Source: Bacteroides zhangwenhongii (GTDB lineage Bacteria > Bacteroidota > Bacteroidia > Bacteroidales > Bacteroidaceae). Taken from it: 64,000 bases of DNA. Both the position numbers and the translations under genes were made by a program. The stretch is taken from positions 4,402,001 through 4,466,000 of the forward strand of contig NZ_CP059856.1 of the NCBI RefSeq assembly GCF_009193325.2, read 5' to 3'. Under the pieces are notes generated by a model. It did not search any database and was not told the DNA's origin. It worked only from the letters and a program-made list of their open reading frames with translations. Below, piece by piece: positions 58,283-64,000 of the stretch (the stretch's first letter is position 1; each line of letters begins with the position of its first letter).

Positions 58283-58552
58283 ATGTATTTAGACGCTGCT
58301 AAAAAGCAAGAAATCTTCGGAAAGTACGGAAAGTCTAACACTGATACTGGCTCATCTGAGGCGCAGATAGCTTTGTTTTCCTACCGTATTTCTCATCTGA
58401 CTGAGCACATGAAGCTCAACAGAAAAGATTATAGTACAGAGAGAGCTTTGACAATGTTGGTAGGTAAACGTCGTCGTTTGCTTGACTACCTGAAAGCAAA
58501 AGATATCGAAAGATATCGTGCAATCGTTAAAGAACTCGGTTTGCGTAAGTAA
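58283..58552 (+). CDS. rpsO: 30S ribosomal protein S15
   Basis: 89 residues from the ATG at 58283. The core TGSSEAQIALFSYRISHLTEHMKLNRKDYSTERALTMLVGKRRRLLDYLKAKDIERYRAIVKELGLRK is typical S15. It binds the 16S central domain early in assembly. It has its own promoter (58209-58239) and terminator (58575-58615); pnp, often next to it in other bacteria, is not here. Confidence 0.98.
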   Translation: MYLDAAKKQEIFGKYGKSNTDTGSSEAQIALFSYRISHLTEHMKLNRKDYSTERALTMLVGKRRRLLDYLKAKDIERYRAIVKELGLRK

Positions 58553-58574
58553 TTTACTTGCTGCGAAAAGATTG

Positions 58575-58615
58575 AAAAGCCGTTCCTTGTTAGGGGGAAC
58601 GGCTTTTTTATTTCT
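58575..58615 (+). terminator. rpsO terminator
   Basis: Stem AAAAGCCGTTCC / GGAACGGCTTTT with a TTGTTAGGG loop and a T-run. Confidence 0.92.
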
Positions 58616-58651
58616 TCTTTTGGGCTGATGAGCATATTTTCTCACTTATAA

Positions 58652-58682
58652 TTGTGTCCATCTAAAGAATTTGCTATTTTTG
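58652..58682 (+). promoter_or_regulatory. Promoter of the XRE-cupin gene
   Basis: TTG (58652-58654), a 20-base spacer and TATTTTTG (58675-58682). Confidence 0.65.
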
Positions 58683-58732
58683 CAGTTTAATTATTATAAA
58701 TTATCACCTTTGATAACTAAAATGCTTTCAAT

Positions 58733-59308
58733 ATGGATACAAGTAAAATTGTCGGCGAAAAAATTAAAGCTCTGCGAGAAGATAAAACAATAACCATAGA
58801 AGAACTGGCGCAACGTTCCGGTCTGGCCATTGAACAGATTGAACGTATCGAGAATAATATCGATATTCCTTCTCTTGCACCGCTAATTAAGATTGCGCGC
58901 GTGCTGGGAGTGCGTTTGGGTACTTTCCTTGACGACCAAGATGAAGTCGGTCCGGTGGTATGCCGTAAGAAAGAAGCTAAAGATGCGATTAGTTTCTCTA
59001 ATAATGCGATTCATTCCCGCAAGCACATGGAATATCATTCTCTGTCGAAGTCGAAAGCGGATCGCCACATGGAGCCGTTTATTATCGACGTAATGCCGAC
59101 TGAGGATACCGACTTTGTGCTGTCTTCTCATGAGGGAGAGGAGTTTATTATGGTGATGGAAGGTATCATGGAAATCAGTTATGGTAAAAATACCTATCTG
59201 CTGGAAGAGGGAGATAGCATTTATTACGATTCCATTGTTCCTCATCATGTGCATGCTTACGAGGGGCAGGCCGCTAAGATTCTGGCAGTGATTTACACTC
59301 CGATTTAG
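58733..59308 (+). CDS. XRE-family HTH regulator with C-terminal cupin domain
   Basis: 191 residues. An N-terminal lambda-repressor-type HTH at about 5-60 (IGEKIKALREDKTITIEELAQRSGLAIEQIERIENN) is joined to a cupin at about 110-190 (HEGEEFIMVMEGIMEISYGKNTYLLEEGDSIYYDSIVPHHVHAYEG) that can bind a metal and small ligand. Such proteins sense a metabolite and regulate neighbouring genes. The acyl-CoA ligase gene starts 47 bases later and is the likely target. The ligand cannot be predicted. Confidence 0.93.
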   Translation: MDTSKIVGEKIKALREDKTITIEELAQRSGLAIEQIERIENNIDIPSLAPLIKIARVLGVRLGTFLDDQDEVGPVVCRKKEAKDAISFSNNAIHSRKHMEYHSLSKSKADRHMEPFIIDVMPTEDTDFVLSSHEGEEFIMVMEGIMEISYGKNTYLLEEGDSIYYDSIVPHHVHAYEGQAAKILAVIYTPI

Positions 59309-59355
59309 CGAAATACGGTTAATCATTAATTACTAATCAATTAATCACTAATTAC

Positions 59356-61005
59356 ATGCAATTATTTGATCGTACTTTGGGCCAGTGGCTGGAACACTGG
59401 GCTGAAGAGACCCCTGATAAGGAATATATCGTATATTCCGACCGCAACCTCCGTTTCACCTGGAGCCAGTTCAATCACCGTGTGGATGATATGGCGAAAG
59501 GACTTATTTCTATCGGCGTGGAACGGGGAACCCATGTTGGCATTTGGGCGGCTAATGTTCCGGATTGGCTGACGTTGCTTTATGCTTGTGCCAAAATTGG
59601 TGCGGTATATGTTACGGTAAATACGAACTATAAGCAATCCGAGTTGGAATATCTTTGCCAGAACTCGGATATGCATACCCTTTGTATTGTAAATGGCGAG
59701 AAGGATAGCGACTTCGTACAGATGACTTATACCATGCTTCCGGAATTGAAGACTTGCGAACGTGGTCATTTGAAGAGCGAGCGTTTTCCGTATATGAAGA
59801 ATGTAGTATATGTCGGTCAGGAGAAACATCGCGGAATGTATAATACGGCGGAGATTCTTTTGTTGGGAGAGAATGTGGAAGATGACCGTTTGAATGAGCT
59901 CAAAAGCAAGGTTGACTGCCACGATGTGGTCAATATGCAATATACGTCAGGTACTACCGGATTCCCGAAAGGAGTGATGTTGACACATTATAATATTGCA
60001 AATAACGGATTCCTGACCGGTGAACACATGAAGTTCACGGCAAATGACAAGCTTTGTTGTTGTGTGCCGTTGTTCCATTGTTTCGGAGTTGTGCTGGCTA
60101 CCATGAACTGTCTGACTCATGGTTGTACGCAAGTAATGGTGGAGCGTTTCGATCCGTTGGTTGTACTGGCTTCCATTCACAAGGAACGCTGTACGGCTCT
60201 TTATGGAGTACCTACTATGTTTATTGCCGAACTACATCACCCGATGTTTGACCTCTTTGATATGTCCTGTCTTCGTACCGGTATTATGGCGGGTTCGTTG
60301 TGTCCTGTCGAATTGATGAAGCAGGTAGAAGAAAAGATGTATATGAAGGTGACCAGTGTATATGGATTGACGGAAGCGGCTCCCGGTATGACGGCTACCC
60401 GTATAGATGATTCATTTGATGTGCGCTGTAATACGGTAGGGCGTGATTTTGAGTTTACGGAAGTGAAGGTGATTGATCCGGAGACGGGTGAGGAATGTCC
60501 GGTTGGTGTACAGGGTGAGATGTGTAATCGTGGATATAACACCATGAAGGGATATTATAAGAATCCGGAAGCTACGGCGGAAGTCATTGATGAGAATAAT
60601 TTCCTTCATTCGGGCGACTTGGGCATTAAGGATGAAGATGGAAATTATCGGATTACCGGGCGTATCAAGGATATGATTATTCGTGGTGGAGAGAACATTT
60701 ATCCACGTGAAATCGAAGAGTTTCTTTATAAACTTGATGGAGTGAAAGATGTGCAGGTAGCCGGTGTTCCGTCAAAGAAATACGGAGAGGCTGTCGGTGC
60801 ATTTATCATTCTGAAAGAAGGTGTGACAATGCAGGAAGAAGATGTGCGTGACTTCTGCAGAAATAAAATCTCTCGTTATAAAATCCCCAAATATATTTTC
60901 TTTGTGGATGAATTCCCGATGACGGGCAGTGGCAAGATTCAGAAATTCAGACTGAAAGATCTTGGCTTGAAACTTTGCAAGGAGAAGGGGATAGAGATTA
61001 TTTAA
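59356..61005 (+). CDS. AMP-binding acyl-CoA ligase (long/medium-chain fatty-acid type)
   Basis: 549 residues of the ANL superfamily. The P-loop motif [14 protein letters not shown], the A5 motif [46 protein letters not shown] and the C-terminal lysine in GSGKIQKF are intact. It should make an acyl-adenylate, then an acyl-CoA. It resembles FadD/AlkK-type fatty acyl-CoA synthetases. It is paired with the XRE-cupin regulator; no other fatty-acid degradation genes are seen. A terminator follows at 61042. Confidence 0.9.
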   Translation: MQLFDRTLGQWLEHWAEETPDKEYIVYSDRNLRFTWSQFNHRVDDMAKGLISIGVERGTHVGIWAANVPDWLTLLYACAKIGAVYVTVNTNYKQSELEYLCQNSDMHTLCIVNGEKDSDFVQMTYTMLPELKTCERGHLKSERFPYMKNVVYVGQEKHRGMYNTAEILLLGENVEDDRLNELKSKVDCHDVVNMQYTSGTTGFPKGVMLTHYNIANNGFLTGEHMKFTANDKLCCCVPLFHCFGVVLATMNCLTHGCTQVMVERFDPLVVLASIHKERCTALYGVPTMFIAELHHPMFDLFDMSCLRTGIMAGSLCPVELMKQVEEKMYMKVTSVYGLTEAAPGMTATRIDDSFDVRCNTVGRDFEFTEVKVIDPETGEECPVGVQGEMCNRGYNTMKGYYKNPEATAEVIDENNFLHSGDLGIKDEDGNYRITGRIKDMIIRGGENIYPREIEEFLYKLDGVKDVQVAGVPSKKYGEAVGAFIILKEGVTMQEEDVRDFCRNKISRYKIPKYIFFVDEFPMTGSGKIQKFRLKDLGLKLCKEKGIEII

Positions 61006-61041
61006 ATGAAGAATGAATAATTTCACTTTTCTTAGATATAA

Positions 61042-61081
61042 AAAGAGACTGTCTTCTAATAGGTAAAAAGAAGACAGTCTT
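61042..61081. terminator. Terminator between the acyl-CoA ligase and the Rpn-family gene
   Basis: Perfect 12-bp stem AGACTGTCTTCT / AGAAGACAGTCT with flanking A- and T-rich runs. The adjacent genes converge. Confidence 0.82.
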
Positions 61082-61107
61082 ACTTTAATTATATGCTTAG
61101 AGGTCAT

Positions 61108-61980
61108 TTATAACTTCTGAATTTCTTCCGGTAATAATCCTGTCGCTTTTTGGATTGTCTCTGTGTCCAATCCCATTGATTTCAGATTTCGGGCTATTTC
61201 TATACACCCTTCCATTTTTCCTTCCATGCGCCCTTCCATACGCCCTTCCAATTTAGCTCCATCCAACACGTCATTTTGTATCATGATGGCACTCAGGTGT
61301 TCGTCATAAGCATGGCGTTCTGCAGGAGACATATTATAATAAATCAGCTTTTTGCGAGCTTCCGCCAAACCGGGAGCTTGGGTGTCTGAACGGATACAGC
61401 CGGTTTTTAGGTACTCAATCCATTCCTCTAAAGGAGTGACTGCTACTTTATTGAACTCGTTTACGCGGATAAGGAAGTACTCTGGGAAAATCTCAGCAGG
61501 AAGTTTATGGACGAGAGCGTCCTTTTCTTTTGTTGTTACTTCAAGCCGATCTCCGGTGTGTACTCCGGTGAAACTATTCTGTCCATGATATAAATAATCA
61601 TTTCCTTTTCCGATGTCGAAGTACAGAATGCTAATGGAATAAATCTTTTTCACTTCGTAGTAGCGTTCGCCAAGAGAAATGTGTTCTGTGATTGCTTTGG
61701 CGACACCGTAAAGGATACGTTCCAAGTAATACAACTCACGCGTATTTTGAATCTCTACTATGATGATTTCGCCTTTGCTGTTTTTGGCTTTGATATCCAC
61801 GCGATTGAACTTGTCATCTACGCTTTGCTGATTACTTTCGCTTTCCAGCAGTTCAATGATTTTCACTTCTTCACCCAAAAGGACCGTTAAGAATCCCTCG
61901 AGTACGTCGAAATTCGCTTTTTGACGGAGAAGGCGCTTCACCGCCCAGTCAAACCGTATATATCTGTCCTGCTGTTCCAT
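61108..61980 (-). CDS. Rpn-family PD-(D/E)XK nuclease / putative transposase
   Basis: 290 residues. N-terminal PD-(D/E)XK domain: DWAVKRLLRQKANFDVLEGFLTVLL, then VDDKFNRVDIKAKNSKGEIIIVEIQ, with D and ExQ at the nuclease positions. The middle (AEIFPEYFLIRVNEFN…PLEEWIEYLKTG) matches the Bacteroides family often called transposase. Near the C-terminus is a tetrapeptide repeat EGRM/EGKM from a 12-bp tandem repeat. Related Rpn proteins promote recA-independent recombination or act in phage defence. A TAGCTTTG box on the minus strand lies at 62005-62012. Confidence 0.88.
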   Translation of the reverse strand: MEQQDRYIRFDWAVKRLLRQKANFDVLEGFLTVLLGEEVKIIELLESESNQQSVDDKFNRVDIKAKNSKGEIIIVEIQNTRELYYLERILYGVAKAITEHISLGERYYEVKKIYSISILYFDIGKGNDYLYHGQNSFTGVHTGDRLEVTTKEKDALVHKLPAEIFPEYFLIRVNEFNKVAVTPLEEWIEYLKTGCIRSDTQAPGLAEARKKLIYYNMSPAERHAYDEHLSAIMIQNDVLDGAKLEGRMEGRMEGKMEGCIEIARNLKSMGLDTETIQKATGLLPEEIQKL

Positions 61981-62004
61981 ATCTATCTGTTTATTTAGTT
62001 ATTG

Positions 62005-62012
62005 CAAAGCTA
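62005..62012 (-). promoter_or_regulatory. -7 box for the Rpn-family gene
   Basis: TAGCTTTG on the minus strand, 25 bases before the ATG at 61980. No clear -33 box. Confidence 0.5.
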
Positions 62013-62232
62013 CGATTTTTTTCCAGACTTTACCACTTTTCCACTCAAAAAACAAAATCCGTATTGCTGTTAGTTCTAACGTACATTTGTTTGGCGATTT
62101 GGATTGTGTTATTATAATGGCTGGCAGACCACCATTGAATTTAGTGTACTGATGATGAACATGGAAAACAGAGTGACCCGGCAGTGATTGGCGTATTGAT
62201 AAAGTCAGGACGATATTGCAAGTTTGTTTTCC

Positions 62233-62680
62233 CCTTCACCTTTTCGCTGCAACGCTTTATTTATCGGTGTTAGCGGGTGAAGGGTGGTATCTTCACCTAC
62301 TTTTCAACGGTTCCTGTTGCAAATTGCTGCGTTCTCTTTCTTTTGAAATTATTAAAAGCATTTTATCTACTTTTATTAGCTAAGTTTTGTTTGTCTCTTG
62401 GGCAAGCTTTGTATTCGCTACCCGTATCTTTTACTTATCACATATATGATAATATTTCATCATGTATGTGATAAGTAAGTGTCATTATTATGATAAGTAC
62501 TTATCATAGCTGTGATAAATATAAAATGCGAAGAGGAAGGGCAAGTATCTGTAAAATATAATCGTGTTATATCCATATTGTTAAGAGGAAGCATGGGCGG
62601 AACATTGAAGAAGTGGGTGAAAGAGTTGCCCTTCACCCGTTATAGCCTATGGGTAGGGCGTTGTAGCGAAAAGGTGAAGG
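62233..62680. repeat. 450-bp intergenic element with inverted ends
   Basis: The left end, 62233-62255 (CCTTCACCTTTTCGCTGC, AACGC), and the right end, 62658-62680, are inverted repeats, 22 of 23 bases. A second pair, GCGGGTGAAGGG (62273) and CCCTTCACCCG (62629), lies inside. A palindromic 22-bp array lies in the middle (62434-62521). No coding frame is convincing. The stretch 62013-62232 shows nothing recognisable. Confidence 0.8.
62434..62521. repeat. 22-bp-period palindromic array (TTATCA/TGATAA family)
   Basis: Four exact 22-base units start at 62434, 62456, 62478 and 62500: CTTATCACATATATGATAA-TAT, TTCATCATGTATGTGATAAGTA, AGTGTCATTATTATGATAAGTA and CTTATCATAGCTGTGATAAATA. Each is a palindrome of about 18 bp plus a ~4-base linker, the same architecture as the arrays at 14731 and 25981. 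Confidence 0.85.
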
Positions 62681-62913
62681 CTGCTGAGATTTACATTAAT
62701 ATACATTGCTGCTAACCATTAACTTTAGTTCGATACCTAACCTGGCTGAGAAGTCTCGTCATAAATATGCAATGATTTATAAACGTTGCTGATCTGCCCA
62801 CTTTAAGTTCTCCCGATAGGATGATAGCCGATGAATCTGATGTGGATCTTACTGTTATATAATGAGTGGTTTCTATCAATTCTTATATTTATGTGATTTT
62901 TTTGCTTTTTATG

Positions 62914-62944
62914 TTGTTTCTTTCGTTAGTGTTTGTTATATTTG
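62914..62944 (+). promoter_or_regulatory. Probable promoter of the fimbrillin-type gene
   Basis: TTG (62914-62916), a 20-base spacer and TATATTTG (62937-62944), giving a 5' leader of about 145 bases. A second -7-like box, TAAGTTTG, at 63062-63069 would give a leader of about 20 bases but has no -33 box. The rest of 62681-63095 shows no feature. Confidence 0.5.
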
Positions 62945-63095
62945 TTTTCGATTCTTCTGCATTTGGACAGGAGCTTAGAAAAGAGGGAAATAACGGATAA
63001 ATAAGGCGTATATGCTCCGTAGTTGTAATCTTAATGTAATATGGCGTTTTCCCTTTTGGGTTAAGTTTGAATAAAGATAACTTAAATAAAGACAG

Positions 63096-64000
63096 ATGAA
63101 AAAGAGTAATGTTTTGTGGGGCTTAGTGCTACTAATGGTTTTAGGCTCTTGTGAGAAAGAAAGTTTGCCACAGGCGGAAAGCGTGAAATCGCAACAGGTA
63201 CGTTTCTTCTCGGTGGTGGAAGATGAAGCATTAACCCGTGCTGGAGGTTCTTCATGGGCAGCGGGAGATCATATCGGTATTTATATGAAAAAGGAAAGTA
63301 TGGATTTGAATCCCGATGCGATAGTGAATGGAGCTGACAATATCTCTTTTGTAACTGCCAAGAATGATGGCTATTTTCGCCCTGCTAGTGGAACGTTAGA
63401 ATATCCGACAGACGGGAGTGCTGTGGATTTTATTGCTTATTATCCCTATCAAAGTACAATAAATTCCTATATATATAAGGTAGACGTGACTAATCAGGCC
63501 AAGCCGGAGAACATTGACTTACTTTATGCAGACAACTTGACGGGACGTACGGCTGATTCTCCTACGGGTAATCTCCAATTCTATCATAAATTGTCGAGTT
63601 TGGTGATGAACATCAGCAGCTCGGATGGTACGGACTTCTCGGGACTCACTGCCTCCATATCGGGTGTGAAAACAAAGGCTGATTTTAATCTGACCAATGG
63701 GCAGCTGACTGTAGATGAAGCTTCTGTCGGTACAATAGCTATGCGTCGTGCAGGAAATGCAGCGGAAGCTATACTGTTACCGGTTGCCACAACTTCCGGC
63801 ATTGAAATAACACTGAGACTAGGCGGTAAAACGCATAAATTTGCATTGCCTACTACTATTAAGTCGCTGGATAGCGGAAAAAAATATGTCTTTGCTGTTA
63901 CAGTGAAGGGGGGAGGTTCGCCAATCGTTCCTGATGAAGCGACCGGTTATGCTAAGTGGAGAGAAACGCCAGTCATTACGAAGACTATGATGGATAAGGC
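63096..64000 (+). CDS. Fimbrillin-family surface lipoprotein, N-terminal part (runs off the window)
   Basis: The frame from the ATG at 63096 stays open to the last base (301 codons seen). Lipoprotein signal MKKSNVLWGLVLLMVLGSC with Cys at residue 19. Then an Mfa-like/FimB-type beta-sandwich: VRFFSVVEDEALTRAGGSSWAAGDHIGIYM, DFIAYYPYQ, DLLYADN, QFYHKLSSLVMNI, the usual order in Bacteroides fimbrillin-like proteins. The domain seems to end near residue 275, and the last codons (YAKWRETPVITKTMMDK) begin a new segment, so a second domain is likely outside the window. Confidence 0.85.
   Translation, partial: MKKSNVLWGLVLLMVLGSCEKESLPQAESVKSQQVRFFSVVEDEALTRAGGSSWAAGDHIGIYMKKESMDLNPDAIVNGADNISFVTAKNDGYFRPASGTLEYPTDGSAVDFIAYYPYQSTINSYIYKVDVTNQAKPENIDLLYADNLTGRTADSPTGNLQFYHKLSSLVMNISSSDGTDFSGLTASISGVKTKADFNLTNGQLTVDEASVGTIAMRRAGNAAEAILLPVATTSGIEITLRLGGKTHKFALPTTIKSLDSGKKYVFAVTVKGGGSPIVPDEATGYAKWRETPVITKTMMDK

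Noticed and set aside
62512..62715. 67-codon frame on the + strand
   Set aside because: It is composed of the palindromic element's right arm and begins within the 22-bp array.

Overview
The window is a piece of a Bacteroides chromosome, most likely from the B. thetaiotaomicron / B. ovatus group. The evidence is the SusC/SusD-type glycan locus, GH97 and GH95 enzymes, a fimbrillin-type lipoprotein, and promoters of the form TTTG-N18..20-TAnnTTTG in front of many genes. Start codons are almost never preceded by a Shine-Dalgarno sequence; hpf is the exception. The species is an inference.

Layout. 1-10.1 kb: the 3' part of a polysaccharide utilization locus (SusC tail, SusD, four-module SusE/F-like lipoprotein, clan GH-D hydrolase, small CBM-like lipoprotein, two GH97 enzymes). 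Both GH97 proteins keep the three glutamates of SusB at SusB spacing, so an alpha-glucan is the likeliest substrate. 10.2-14.9 kb: a scarred mobile region with an excisionase-like HTH gene, a cut-off integrase start, a complete DUF1016 nuclease-like gene plus tyrosine integrase, then a second broken copy of the same pair joined to the tail of a serine recombinase. 15.2-25.9 kb: metabolism and envelope genes (TonB-family protein, purine permease, cobalamin adenosyltransferase, and a divergent asparagine/aspartate/fumarate module dcuB-ansB-porin / aspA), then an RclA-like flavoenzyme. 25.9-27.2 kb: a gene-free stretch with short-period palindromic arrays and a candidate structured RNA. 27.2-40.4 kb: housekeeping genes (priA, LMW-PTP, 7TM-HD phosphohydrolase, gltX, waaA, gamma carbonic anhydrase, Xaa-Pro aminopeptidase, rpsU, xerC, hpf). 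40.5-53.6 kb: the conserved block tRNA-Thr-Tyr-Gly-Thr, tuf, tRNA-Trp, secE, nusG, rplKAJL, rpoBC. 53.8-61 kb: a GH95 enzyme, typA, rpsO, an XRE-cupin regulator and an acyl-CoA ligase. 61.1-64 kb: an Rpn-type PD-(D/E)XK protein, another palindromic element, and the start of a fimbrillin-type lipoprotein cut by the window edge.

Main discovery candidate. At three separate places (about 14.73-14.86, 25.98-26.44 and 62.43-62.52 kb) the intergenic DNA is built from degenerate units with a strict 22-bp period. In the clearest units each is an ~18-bp palindrome plus a ~4-bp linker. The palindrome word differs between arrays (GTTCAACA/TGTTGAAC, GTTTCC/GGAAAC, TTATCA/TGATAA) but the architecture is the same. 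They are not CRISPRs. A second unusual structure is a 36-nt in-frame palindromic repeat inside the DUF1016 genes, whose stem arms differ between the two copies yet stay complementary.
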